Positions 37,579 through 48,900 of a DNA stretch of 64,000 bases are shown piece after piece. The translations under genes were made by a program, and so were the position numbers. The DNA is from Guadua angustifolia (lineage: Eukaryota; Streptophyta; Magnoliopsida; Poales; Poaceae): assembly GCA_036346375.1 (NCBI GenBank), contig CM070508.1:15246852-15310851 (forward strand), in the 5' to 3' direction. The notes beneath the pieces are model-generated. The model ran no database searches. It was not told where the DNA came from and was given only the letters and a program-made list of their open reading frames with translations. Every line of letters begins with the position of its first letter. Position 1 is the first letter of the stretch.

Positions 37579-39921
37579 CTACATAACACAAGAAGATGTC
37601 AAGACCTCGGTACTGGGGTTAGAAATAAAGCATTTAGGAATCCAGTACTGAGACACACGATGAGTAGGCACAACACGAGTATGCTTGTTCACAAAATCAG
37701 ATTTGCCCTTTCCCGTGTTTCTTGCAACAAAAGGTGTTTGTATCACCCTCGGCACAACACGAGTATGCTTGTTCACAAAATCAGATTTGTCCTTTCCCGT
37801 GTTTCTTGCAACAAAAGGTGTTTGCATCACCCTAGGAGATTTGTCCTTTCCCGTGTTTCTTGCAACAAAAGGTGTTTGCATCACCCTAGGCACAAAATGA
37901 GAAGTGAAATGTGCCTTCCTGAAATTAGACCTAGCCTTAGTATTTTCTTTCTTTTGCTGTTTGGCTAGCCTAAAACAAAAATCTACTAAGTGTCCATCTC
38001 TACCACAACGAGTGCAAATATACTTAACATGATGTTTAGCTTTAGGAACAGAAGTAACATTTGCATTCATCATAGTAGAAGATAACACACCAACAGACTT
38101 GAAAACAGTTTTCTTAGGCTCATTGACAATTTCGAATTTTCCACTTTCAAGTGTCTTCACAACAGTTGGAGCATGTGATTTATGATGAGCATAAGAATCA
38201 AAACCTAAACCTTTGTGATGAGTACTGACTTTTGATTGATCCAAAATCATGTTTAGGTTTTTCTTTCCAGTAGTGAATCGTTCTAAAGATTTTTCCAAGT
38301 AATCAACCTTTCGAGAAAGAGTTAAACAGTTATTACATGGAACGTCCACTTTTCCTTTCTGTTTGCGACAAGTTGAGCATGAGAGAACTTCATGAGTGAG
38401 CATAGCATCTGTCATTTGAGAAACCCTAGCATTTGCATCATGCAACTTCAATTTCAGTATAGCACATTTAGAACAATGAGTTGTATCATGCAAATTAACA
38501 GTTGAACAGCTAGCGTTTTTAACATGTTTCTCATTTTCTTTCTTTTCAGCATTAACTTGTTCTAACAACGAAACATGTTCTTTCCTAAGCACAGTAAGCT
38601 CACTGTAAATTAAATCACATGATTTGCAAGCATCATCATCAGGAATCAAAGATTTAAGTCTAGCAATTTCAGCATTCAAGGATTCCACAAGAACATTATG
38701 TTTCTTAATCTTCTTATCGCGTTTGTCAAGCAATTTTCCAAGACGAACAACAGCAATAGTTAATTCATCGTAAGAAGGTTCTACCTCATTGAAGTCGCTG
38801 TCGTGATCGTCCTCGGTGAAGCTTTCATCACTCCTAGCCATGAGACACAGCCCTGTCAATTCGTGTTTGCTTGGAGTTGTTGTGTCATCTTCACTGCTCT
38901 CCGAATCCACATCACTCAAGTTCACTTGTTCAAGAGCCGAAAGAACCTGATGAATAACCTTTTTGTTGATGAAGCTCTTTTTCTTTTTATTGCTTGGAGA
39001 GAACTTCTTCTTCTCTTTTCTTTTGTCATTGTCCTCCTCTCTTGATGCTTTACCTGCGAGTTTAGGATAATTTGAACGCATGTGGTTGAGATCACCACAC
39101 TCATAGCACCTTGGAGGGCCACCACCAACTTTCTTTCTCATTCTCACATTCTGCAAGGATTTATAAAAACGAGAAGAAAGTGATGCCAAGTCTTCTTCCG
39201 AAAATTCCTCAATCTGTTCATCGGTTAGTGAAGACAAGAAGGATAAGACAAAACTTGAAGAAGCATTATTTTGAGACATGATAGATTGAGAGGTCAATGC
39301 AATTGATTTATAATCAGTCCTCCTAGCAAGAACATCCAATTCATGAGTTTTTAGCTTAGAGAAAAGAACATCTACAGTAAGGTCACTCATGACAATTGAT
39401 TCTCTAATGGATGTAACTTTCATCTCCCAAATAGACATGTCCAATGCACCAAGCAATTGTCTAGCATTAGTAGCCTCATCAAAGAAAACTCCAACAGCAC
39501 GTAAGTTGCTAAGAATCTTATTGAAACGTGCAAAGAAATCATCTAGGGACTCACCAGGTTTCATCTCAAATCGCATATATTCTTTCTTATATATGTCTTG
39601 CCTAACCTCTTTGATAGTGTTAGATCCCTCATGATAATCACAAAGAGATTTCCATACCTCATATGCAGACTTGAGATGAATCACACGATCAAAATCACTT
39701 CTTCCCAAACCTTGGATGATCAAATTTCGTGCTCTACTGTTTGTTTCAACATGTACTTGATTTGTTGCATTGACTTGATCATTATCAGGCACTTGATATG
39801 GATTGTACACCTTCTCCCAGATTGCAAAGCCCTGAGCTTGAATGTATGCCTCCATCTTCGCTTTTCAAAACTGAAAATCAACACCATCGAAAACACAAGG
39901 TTTTGTCGAATACCTATCCAT
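37579..39921 (-). pseudogene. Copia gag-like protein, one internal stop
   Basis: The reading starts at MDRYSTKPCVFDG (39921), meets TGA at 39865 (likely an old Trp codon) and stays open for 758 codons from the next ATG (39855). The N-terminal 200 residues look like a UBN2/gag domain (AYEVWKSLCDYHEGS, LLGALDMSIWEMKV). A first zinc knuckle, CYECGDLNHMRSNYP, has lost its last Cys to Tyr. A coiled-coil-like middle follows, then an intact CCHC knuckle CTRCGRDGHLVDFC. The C-terminus is a 28-aa repeat (FVARNTGKDKS...) in two full and one partial copies. Only one stop in 2.3 kb suggests recent activity or selection. Confidence 0.82.
37667..37888 (-). repeat. 84-bp in-frame tandem repeat at the gag C-terminus
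   Basis: Units begin at 37667 and 37751 and are exactly 84 bp, coding 28 residues; a third shorter unit covers about 37836-37888. Each encodes TPFVARNTGK followed by KS. Confidence 0.85.
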
Positions 39922-39962
39922 CGCTACGGTTTCTAATCACCGGTTAAGATTAATTAGAAAAA

Positions 39963-39978
39963 CCTTACTCTGATACCA
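39963..39978 (-). other. Primer-binding site of the copia element
   Basis: The minus strand reads TGGTATCAGAGTAAGG two bases inside the right LTR, matching the 3' end of initiator tRNA-Met as in most copia elements. Confidence 0.9.
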
Positions 39979-39980
39979 CT

Positions 39981-41801
39981 TGTAGGATCGAAATATACTA
40001 ATGTAGCAATCAGAGGGGGGGTGAATGATTGCGCGGAAGCTAAAAACAAATTTTCGAACTTTTCAAACACCCCAATTGAAACTCAAATTGCTTGAAAATC
40101 AGTTTATGCAGTTGGAAGACCAATAGACTAGTCTGGGCGACCAGTAGACCACTTGGGCGACCAGTTTGGGCACTTGGGCGACCAAGAGAGCACTTGGGCG
40201 ACGAAGAGGACACTTAGGCGGCAGTTTGGGCACTTAGACTAGCGAGAGGACACAGGCGACGGTTTGGGCACTTAGGCGGCGAGAGGACACTGGGCGACGG
40301 TTGGACACTGGAGAGCGAGAGGACACTGGGCGACCAGTTTGGGCACTTGGGCGAGCAGGCAAGCAGGTTGGGCGACCACGTGAACAGTTGGGCGACCACG
40401 CGCGCAGTCTGGGTGAGCAGACCGATACATATCTACTAAAATAGAAATTACGGAAGATCCAGCCGTTGGATTGATGTGAAATTTTAACAATAAAAACTAG
40501 ACTCAATTCCTCAGCTAACACAAAAAGAATCAGGTCAATCAGATGTACGGATCTAAAGTTATGTCCTTTGCAAGATGACTGAATCCGGGCGACCACACGA
40601 GCAGTCGGGCGAGCAGGACATCAATCTGGGCGACCACAAATTACAGAAGATCTAACCGTTGGATTGATGTAAAATTTGAACTGTATAAACTAAACTCAAT
40701 TCGAAAGTAAACAAAAAAATAATTAGGTCGATCGGATCTACGGATCTAAAGTTATGGCTTTTGCAAGATGACTAAATCAATTAGCTATCTAACAGCTGGA
40801 CGACCATGGTAGCAATCTGGGCGACCACAAATTACCGAAGATCTAACCGTTGGATTGATGTGAAATTTTAACTGTAGAAACTAGATTCAATTACAAATCA
40901 AACCCAATAAGAATCAATCCGATCGAATCTACGGATCAAAAGATATTACCTTCGCAAGATAATACCTTTGCAAAGAACCGAACTCCGTGATGAACTTCGT
41001 GACTGCTGTGATGAACAAAACTTCAAGCGATCGATCAACTATGCCAGAGCCAAGAACTTGTGAGAAAGATCTTTATTTTTGATCTGGTTACAGTACTCAA
41101 ATAAAAGAGTACAACCCTAAAATCTTGCTCGAGAATAAACAGGGGACACCTCCCCTTATTTATACAGAGCAATCCTAACGAGATAGAATATAACTCCACT
41201 TCCAACATGGAAAGAGTATGTATACATCTCAACTTGGCCCAACGTGGCCAAAAACAACTCTTGCACGTATGTACAGCCCACCTGCTGTAATTACGTGACT
41301 AACCAGCCTCCATGTGCATGTTCTCTAACCCGAACGTCCCGCATGACATCCTTGACCACCAAGACCTCGATTCCTCCCTGAACCTAGTCCCGAACCTCAG
41401 TTCCTCCATGAACCTAGTTCCGGTCCCGTCATCGACCACGTTCGCCCTCGAGCAACACCTGCACATGAATAAACAAAAAATAATTCCGAGCACAAGTCCA
41501 CGACTTGACTCAAAGTTAATCTATGCAACCACTCACATGAGTGCATTGCATCAAGCAAAACCATTATGCTATCACCAGCATAAACAAACGATCATTTGAG
41601 CACAAGTCCACGATTTGCCTCAAAAACAGTCCATGCAACCACTACATGAGTGCATTGCATCAAACAAACTTCATCATGCTATCACTAGCATGATAATCAT
41701 CTCAACATAGCACATGCACAAGCACCACACATGCCATAACCAAAATCACTTTACAATGCCAATTTCACCATTCAACCAATTTTTCATCACATGATCTCAC
41801 A
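39981..41801 (-). repeat. Right (5') LTR of the copia element
   Basis: Plus-strand TGTAGGATCG...CTCACA, the pair of 34107-35944. Closely similar outside the minisatellite. Confidence 0.9.
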
Positions 41802-41812
41802 GATCCCAACAT

Positions 41813-41845
41813 CTAATTATGTGTTCTCCATACAGTTTGATCCCA
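41813..41845 (+). repeat. Right copy of the 33-bp duplication with an intact splice acceptor
   Basis: Same 33 bp as 34076-34108. It reads straight into HDA exon 3 (CAG then TTTGATCCCAATGG). Confidence 0.95.
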
Positions 41846-41966
41846 ATGGAAGGCAATGCTTGGCAATGGATGGTTATAGGAAAATTGGACACATAATGAG
41901 GAGCATGGCTAATCAACGTAGCAATGGGCAAATTTTGACTGTCCAGGAAGGTGGCAACCTGAAGAA

Positions 41967-42040
41967 TTGATCATTTGCTCTGTTTTACTTAGTGCAATTA
42001 GGGTCACATGTCAGTGAGACATCATAGGGCAAATGATCAA
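41967..42040. repeat. 74-bp hairpin-ended insert replacing HDA coding sequence
   Basis: TTGATCATTTGC at 41967 and GCAAATGATCAA at 42029-42040 are inverted copies. The stretch stands where the conserved catalytic Tyr segment of the deacetylase should be. Confidence 0.7.
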
Positions 42041-42149
42041 TGGCATAAGTAAATGAGGGTATTTCATTAATTATTCCCTGTTAGATGAGCCAGTTGCTTA
42101 TTATCCACAGGATGAGAAATAAACTATGAAAGTTGTTGACAACATGAAC

Positions 42150-42377
42150 GGTGTGTTTGGTAGGGATTCAGCTTCTTTAGATTCGTGAATCTGGTGAAGC
42201 TAAAAATTCTAGCTTCACTAGATTCGTGAAGCTGAAGCTGTGAGTATATTAAGAGTGTTTAGATAGATCATCTTGTTTACATTTTAGACCAAAAATATAA
42301 ACTTAATTCACTTTATTTTAGCCTACAAGTTTCAGATTTCAGGAGAAGCTGGAATCTGAAGCTCTACCAAACAGGCT
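42150..42377. mobile_element. MITE with GGTGTGTTTGGT termini (copy 2), in the HDA last exon
   Basis: Starts GGTGTGTTTGGTAGG and ends TACCAAACAGGCT. It is a relative of 23508-23745. Flanks TGAAC and CGAAG each differ by one base from TGAAG, a plausible decayed target duplication inside the codons for NMKKCW. Confidence 0.78.
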
Positions 42378-42424
42378 CGAAGAAGTGCTGGAAAGAATCC
42401 ATTCCTTTCTTGAAGGACTTCTAG

Positions 42425-43202
42425 GAATGGTTACATCTTTTAGATGCAGTGGTGACGAACCCAACGAACCCCAAATTCAAATCATGTCATGCTCTACATT
42501 CATAGGCTATACTGGACTGTAAAGATTTTATTCATTGGAGCAAACTTTAATATGCTTGCACCAGTCATGATCAAATGGTGGCTTCTGCATCATGTCGTAT
42601 TGTACATGTATAGGCTTCAGTGAACTCTTGACTCCCAAGCACTGATGTACACGAGTACATGGCAGATCAGTGTTTTTTCACCTGTACATGCTCCCGAGAA
42701 CATACGCGTTTCCGCAGCTGCTCCTGCCGACAGCACCTGTGCTACCGACCGACCACCAAAGCATCTCTCTCTCCTTTTTTAAGAAGCCTTCGCCGCCAAG
42801 GCATATCCTCCTCGCCCAAGTCCTTTAAAGTCCCCAAATTAGAGTGATCTTTTTAATTGAAGATTAGGGTGAAATATTAACAGATGCTCCCTCTTATCAC
42901 AAATACTAGACCAATTTATCTAATGATTTTAAATCTCGACCCGTAGCGGTACAGACGAAAACCCTCTTTTTTTTTCGGGAACATATCCTATGCAACCAGA
43001 GAGTTGGTGAAACGATGTACATCCATGATTTTTTTTCAGATTTTTTTGAAACTTTTTCTAGTTGGGTTGCACTGTGATTTCACCAGTCTGTCTGATTGCA
43101 CAGTATATTTTTCATTTTTTCAAACCCTGATCGAAACACCTATTCGGCAATCTTCTCCTGTCTTCGATCCGTCTCTACAGTTTTTTCGCATCTTCAATAT
43201 CT
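42425..43202. other. HDA 3' flank, nothing further recognised
   Basis: Old 3' UTR-like sequence to about 42600, then mixed DNA. 42890-42960 starts like a Stowaway terminus (GCTCCCTC) but no partner end was found. Confidence 0.35.
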
Positions 43203-43960
43203 ATTCTACTAGATAAGGAAGCGCGGCGGCACGCCGCGCCCGTGAACGGAAAACAAATTTATGTTTTTTCGGAGAAAAACGGATCACGAAAACAAATTTT
43301 ACCGCGTGCGTGAACGAAAAACATATTTTTGTTTTTCTCAGAGAAAAAACGGACCACGGGTTTTTTTTGGAAAAGCGAGGAAAAACGGAGCACGAAAAAA
43401 AAATTTCCGGGAAAAACGGAGCACGAAAATATCTTTTTCGCAAAAATAGAGAAAGGACTAAACGCGGCGCACGTCGCGCGCGTGAACGAAAAACAAATTT
43501 GTGTTTTTCTCGGAGAAAAAACGGACCACGAATTTTTTTTTGGGAAAACGGACCATGAAAACATTTTTTTCGGGAAAAACGAGGAAAAACGGAGCACGAA
43601 AATATTTTTTTCGGAAAGAACGGAGGGAAAAAGTCTAGAGATAGAGTGAACATATTTTTACAGTAACGAAAACATTTTTTCCTGAGAAAAACGGAGAAAG
43701 GACCTAAACGTAAAGAGCAAGGAACTGAATGTTACGTTTTTGGACCTATCCGCTATCCTGAAAAATTAGAAAAGGACTTGTTCGCGATTTGAATTTAACG
43801 GAAGGTTTTTTCCGTAAAACGGCGCACGAGGGACCAAAACGCGATTTAGAAAAGAAAATCTTCCCCTCACAAAAAATCGCGAAGGACCTATTCGTAATTC
43901 ACAGGGACCTATCCGTAATTCCAAGAAACGCGAGGGGTTTTTCGCAAAAACGCAAAAGTG
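43203..43960. repeat. Degenerate repeat block of AAAAACGGA(G/C)CACGAAAA units
   Basis: A GCGCGGCGGCACGCCGCGC palindrome near 43211 begins the block, and a similar GCGCACGTCGCGCGCGTG occurs at 43464. Between and after them are many units of TTTTTCGG(A/G)AAAAACGGACCACGAAAA. Open frames here exist on both strands only because of the repeat. It may be a Helitron-related or satellite-like sequence. Confidence 0.55.
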
Positions 43961-44390
43961 ACATGTGGCTATGGTCTCCATCCGGGAATTCTCCAATCTT
44001 TAGTAAGGGTATGATATGTAGTTCTAGACATCAACATGTCTCTAAAATACAATTGACTGCTAATTTATATTATAATATATTTATAAAATTCAATAAAATT
44101 ATAATATTATGAAAATATTATTCAAGAGAAATCTATACATATGATTTTCATATACCCAATCTAAATATTTAAGAAGATATCGATAGTACAAAAAATTTAA
44201 AAGTTGCACTACATGTATCCCAGAACATGTATTTATGACCGGATGGAGTATATTGTTACGTACGAGAATCTCGAGAGTTACACAAATTTTAAAGTGTACA
44301 AAATGTTTCGCTCCAGTGTTGTATGTATGCGATTGATAGTATTTGTTAGGAGGTGTGAAATTTCAATCAACTCAAATTCCTCGACAATAA

Positions 44391-44556
44391 TCTCTACTAT
44401 ATAAAGTAAAAATTTCTTTCCACGTCACTTCATCAAAGTTATCTATCTTTGCCATTGCTTTTTAATTACCTACCTTTGCCACTGTTAGTGCTCTTTGCAA
44501 ATAAACTTTTTATCGCAAATTGAATTTCTGTTGCAACGCACGGATACATGGCTACT
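44391..44556. mobile_element. Possible short Helitron-like fragment
   Basis: TCTCTACTATATAAAG at the left and TTGCAACGCACGGAT near the right resemble termini of small grass Helitrons. The CTRR end is not exact (CTACT). 43961-44390 is unassigned AT-rich DNA. Confidence 0.28.
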
Positions 44557-44617
44557 GTCTGATAAAAGATAGGTTTCAAAACAGAGGCCTTGTAGGAAGC
44601 TAATTGAAAAAAAGGTC

Positions 44618-44877
44618 TTAGACTATCTCCAACAATTTCCCTTCATTCTCTTCTCTTCTCTCATTCCCTTCCTCATATTCATTCCCTTCATTCCTATCAT
44701 CTCCAGCAGCATCCCCTCGAAGGGTTTTGTATAGGGATTGGAGAAAGAATCCTTTTCTGAAGAGATTCTCATTCCACATCTTTTCCGAAGGGAACCGTGA
44801 AAGGAATTCGTTGGAGTGCTTGAAATCTGTCTGCGAAGGAATTTAGAGACCAAAGAGATGTCGCTAGAGATAGTCTA
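44618..44877. mobile_element. MITE with TAGACTATCTC termini
   Basis: TAGACTATCTCCAACAA at the left pairs with GAGATAGTCTA at the right. Rich in TTC/GAA words inside. No clear target duplication. Confidence 0.6.
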
Positions 44878-44909
44878 GGTTCCCAAGCAAAAACTCCACC
44901 AGAGCTTAA

Positions 44910-45282
44910 GGAGCTGTTTGGTTGGCCGCATCCAAAGTGAATTGCATCTACAGATACAAAAGACACTTGTTTGATTGGATGCACGAGGGGTGGAGCCTGT
45001 CCCCCGAGATGCAATTGCATGAGTTGAGCCAGACTGTAGGGAAACGTAGATTTTGGTCGTTTCCTGTAGGCCTGGCTGGTGGGATGCAAGCTAGGGTGCA
45101 TACAAGGCATGAGGAGGCACATAAACAGTCAACCAAACACATTCTCTTCATTTTTCTCATAGCCTGGCTCAACTCATACACTCAACCAAACACTATCTCT
45201 TTGCATCTACACAACCTGGCTCTCACCAGCCTGACTGACTCGTACGAGCCAGGCTGAGATGAGAAGGCAACCAAACAGCCCC
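44910..45282. mobile_element. Tourist-like MITE just upstream of the LRAT gene
   Basis: Termini GGAGCTGTTTGGTT and AACCAAACAGCCCC. TAA duplication at 44907-44909 and 45283-45285. It ends 130 bp before the LRAT start codon. Confidence 0.88.
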
Positions 45283-45308
45283 TAAGTCACCAGTTTACAC
45301 GGACGTGA

Positions 45309-45314
45309 CACGTG
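45309..45314. promoter_or_regulatory. G-box / ABRE-like CACGTG
   Basis: GACACGTGG about 100 bp upstream of the LRAT ATG, the core bound by plant bZIP and bHLH factors. Position fits a promoter or leader. Function is not shown. Confidence 0.4.
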
Positions 45315-45828
45315 GATGAGATCAGCGCCTCGTCAATCCTACGGACTCCTTACTCCTCCGCCTCCGCCGCCTCGCCACCCGAAAGCCCACCGATCGCATT
45401 CGCCTGCCGCCGCCATGGGTCTCCTCTCGAATGTACTGTCTCTCGAATCATCGCATTCAGCTTGCTTGGCAACGCCGCAGTGCTTGGTGATTTTTTTATA
45501 TATATATAAATAGTTTTGAGATCTTTTTATTGTTTTGGATAGGATTGGGAAGGAAAGCCTCAAGGCGGGGGATCACATCTACTCGTGGAGGGCCGCGTGG
45601 GTCTACGCGCATCATGGTGCGGAATCTACTATATTCCTGATTTCCTTCGAGTCGCTTCCATGTAGGTTTTGGTTTGATGGTTGTTAAGTTTGGGGGCCAA
45701 TAAATGAAGCTTGAAAGGAGGGGTTTGTCTCCAATGTTATGTGTCACGAGTTCTTAGAGAAAGCTCATCTCTCTTTTTTTTCGAGTGTCGGAGGGATGAA
45801 GTTCTTAGAGAATGCTAATCGAGTCTTA

Positions 45829-45948
45829 GAGTATCTTCAATGGTGCCACTTTAGCTAGCTATTTGTTTAGGTGGAAGAGAGAAAATGAGGAGAGGGATAT
45901 AGACCGGCTACTAATGTATAGTCAGGTTATAACTGATTCCAAAGCACT
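45829..45948. mobile_element. Tourist-like MITE family A copy 2, left half
   Basis: Starts GAGTATCTTCAATGGTGCCA after TTA (45826-45828). Closely matches 24725-24840. Interrupted by the LINE at about 45949. Confidence 0.85.
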
Positions 45949-48900
45949 CCCCGTCAGCTCTTTCCAACGGGGACGCCAGGCCAACGACCACGTCCTTCGA
46001 CTGGACGCTCGGCATCGTCGACGGGCTGCCTCCGCGAAATCCCCGTCGGCCAAATGTTCGCTGCCGCCTTGGTGATCGCCTGCCTGACAACCGCCCGGCT
46101 GATGATGATGACCACAACGACGGGGACCGCGATCTTGGGCGCCATCGGGGCCGGCAGGAGCGCCGCTCCTGGGCTGGTCTCTCTTTCGGTCGCTGCCGCA
46201 CCAGGGATGGTGCATCGCGCGACAGGCGGGAAAGCCGTCGCTCGCGAAGTCCCCGCCACCACCGCAGAGCTGATCTGGCTGGCGAACTTCAAGGCGCCTT
46301 TCCTCGCTGCCGTCGAAGCCCATCTCCAATTCGGCCAGGAAATCGCCCGTCTTGGCGCCACCGCTCCAGGTGTCGAAGCCCATCTCCGATACGGCCAGGA
46401 AATCGCCCGTCCTGGCGCCACCGCTCCAGGTCTTATGTTGGCCTACAACGCTTTAGGCACTGCGCTATGGATGAAGTCTTGTCGCCAGCTATTCCTGAAG
46501 ATTGCCTTCCAAGGGACCGCCACGTTCAAGTCGACAGCTCCGCTTCGATGGACATCTCGCCTCCATTGCATGCCGGCAACTCGCCTATTATGCATGCAGA
46601 TGGCTCTCCTTCAACTAAAGTGCTTGACCCAGTAATCCCCTTGCTGATTCAGGGGCTCCCCTCTGCTTGCCATTGACGAGATTTTGATCCCATCTTTGGA
46701 GGAAGCAATCTTAAAGCATGATGCAAGAACCGATCCGCATGGCTCTCCCATGCAACCATCCCCGGTGGCAGCCCTTTGCTTTCGGGCTCTCCGCTTCAAG
46801 ATGTCCAAGAGTGGATTGTGATTTGTCCGGTCAAGACGAGTCATCGCAACAAAGAAAGCTCCATCTCCCGAAGACGCGCTACCGCTGAAAGCCATAATCT
46901 GCAGTTGGCTCCTCCGAAGCCACCCTCCCGGCAAGCCGGCATCTGCAAGCTCAGTTGGAAAACCCGACCCTACCAAATCCGGCGCATCTCCTCCTCCAGG
47001 AAGTTTTTCTCCAACCGCCTCAACCAGTCCTCCCTGGCGGCTCCACATGCAAACATGCACACATCCAAAGAGCCGGTCTTGCCGGGTCCTCATTTGGAAG
47101 GGTGCGGCACGTCGAAGCAGAGGCACGCCGCGTCGCAGCGCCTTGCGTCAAAAAGACTCATCCCCAAAGCAAAGATGGCCGAGGAGCTCTGGCTCGGCGG
47201 TGGGACTTTGCTTTCGCGGATCGGATCGCACCAACACGGGCGTCTCGACAAAGTTCAAAAACTCTTCAACGAGCCTGGCCGACAACGTCATTCTTTGACC
47301 GCGAACCATCGCCATCTCAATGTCCAAGACCAGACGACGTCCGGGCCATGGTCTCCCCGCCGAGCTTGAGCTCTCACCGGCCGGGGTTGACTCCTCTGTT
47401 TCCTTAGTGGCTTACTTTTGCGTCCTCATGGTTGGTAGTCCGGTGCAACCAATGGTGTCTTCCTTTTGTCTGTTTGTGGCAAGCTAAGTCATCTTTGCTA
47501 CTATTCGATGATAAGAGCAGACCTTCAGTCGTCGATCTTTTGTTGCAAGTCCGGTGCTCATGTATCCAAGTCTTTGTTAGTCACTCGGCTTCATGTAATG
47601 CTACTTTAGTAGTGAGTCTACTCCGTTTAAATGCGTTCATCGAAATTCCAATGCTCGATTGTCTGTTCTTAGTTGGAATGTTCGCGGTCTCAACGGCCCC
47701 GCCGGCGAGAAATGATTCGGCGAGACCATCCAAACGGCCTTACCTCGATTCTTTGTTTTCCAAGAAACCAAAGCGCAAAGCATTGATCGGCGTCAAGTCC
47801 TTGAAATTGGCGGCAACCGTCTAGCAAACGCATGCTATCTCCTGCTCAAGGCGTCAAGGCGGGATGCTAATGCTCGGGACAACTCAAAAGTTGAAGTTAC
47901 GGCTTCCTCCATCAAGCGTTTCTCCCTAACAACATAAATCTCCCTCCGCGAGGACGGCACGTCCTTCTTCTTCGACATCGGTGTATGGACCAAGCGAAGA
48001 TCACGAAAAGGCCCTTTTCTTGGATGAGATGAAATCGCTAGCCCCCATCACGTCATCGCCTTGGCTCATCCTTGGAGATTTCAACCTCATCTATGAGGCA
48101 AGAGACAAGAATAATAGCAACCTCAATTTTCGGTGGATGAATCAGTTCCGCTCGGTGATTAACAGCTGCAACCTTAATGAAGTAAAGCTACAGAACAGAA
48201 AGTATACTTGGAGCAATGAGCGAAGTCAACCAACGTTAGTCAAGCTTGACCGCGTGTTCTGTAATCATGAATGGGACACGGCATTCTCAAGTCACCTGCT
48301 GCAAGCGCTCTCTTCCTCTATGTCTGACCACAGCCCGCTTCTCTTGACAGCTGGAAATGGACCTCCGAAGCCAAGGTCCTTGATTCAAAACTTCGCCACG
48401 ACTAGGGGTTTCATCAAGCGATTGAGCAGCTGGTCAATGCCGTCCCAAATTTCAAATCCTTTCAAGCGTCTTGCACACAAACACGATGTTACTGGAAAGC
48501 TCTTCGTAAGTGGGCGCTTCAATCTTGAGCGACGCTAAGCTCCGATTCCACATTGCAAGCGTCCTTATCGCATTTTGATCTCGCCAGAGCTCGAGAACTG
48601 TCACAAGGCGAGCGAAGCCTTAGGAAAGCCCTAAAACTAAAGGTGCTTGGTTATGCGGTACATTGAAAAAGCTCGAAAAAGACAAGCATCCGTGTTACTT
48701 GGCTCAAGGAAGGGATGCAAACACTCGTTTTTTCATCTAAAAGCTAACGCCAGAAGAAAGAACTTCATCCAATCCTAATTTACGCCCAAGGACCATCAAT
48801 GCTCATCATGATAAGGAGCGAAGTGCTATCACAACATTTCTCATCCTGTTGGGCCAAACAACCCGAGCGCACAAAAGTTGTCAAGCGGCAAACCCTCGAC

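Larger units (their letters stand above)
34107..41801 (-). mobile_element. Gag-only Ty1/copia element (SIRE-like), minus strand
   Basis: LTRs at 34107-35944 and 39981-41801. A primer-binding site for initiator tRNA-Met lies beside the right LTR and a purine tract AAGGGGGAGAT beside the left LTR, so the element runs right to left. The internal 4 kb encodes one gag-like frame and no protease, integrase or RT. It would depend on a relative for movement. GATCC lies on both sides as the probable 5-bp target duplication. It sits in exon 3 of the histone deacetylase, in copy 1 of a short tandem duplication. Confidence 0.88.
29442..42424 (+). pseudogene. HDA8-like: Histone deacetylase pseudogene (class II, HDA8-like)
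   Basis: Plant HDA8-type enzymes remove acetyl groups from lysines using zinc. Exon 1 about 29442-29671: the start is ATC instead of ATG, a 7-bp duplication after VFWH shifts the frame, and the Trp of the SWHSGRP segment is a stop. Exon 2 32648-33228 is open and keeps GHHAQPD, the zinc ligands of DIDVH, and GQD. Exon 3 starts at 41836 (FDPNGRQC), downstream of a copia insertion. After QEGG the catalytic Tyr region is replaced by a 74-bp hairpin (41967-42040). The next segment (EPVAYYPQDEK) ends in TAA, a MITE splits the last codons, and the tail KKCWKESIPFLKDF stops at 42422-42424. It was an intact family member once and is clearly dead now. 42425-42600 is probably old 3' UTR. Confidence 0.9.

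Noticed and set aside
43201..43653. 150-codon minus-strand frame rich in Phe/Ser/Arg
   Set aside because: Arises from the AAAAACGG repeat block and both strands are open. No credible start context or family.
45911..46421. Overlapping open frames on both strands in the LINE 5' region
   Set aside because: GC-rich LINE ORF1 sequence with a 60-bp duplication gives open frames by composition. None shows a domain.
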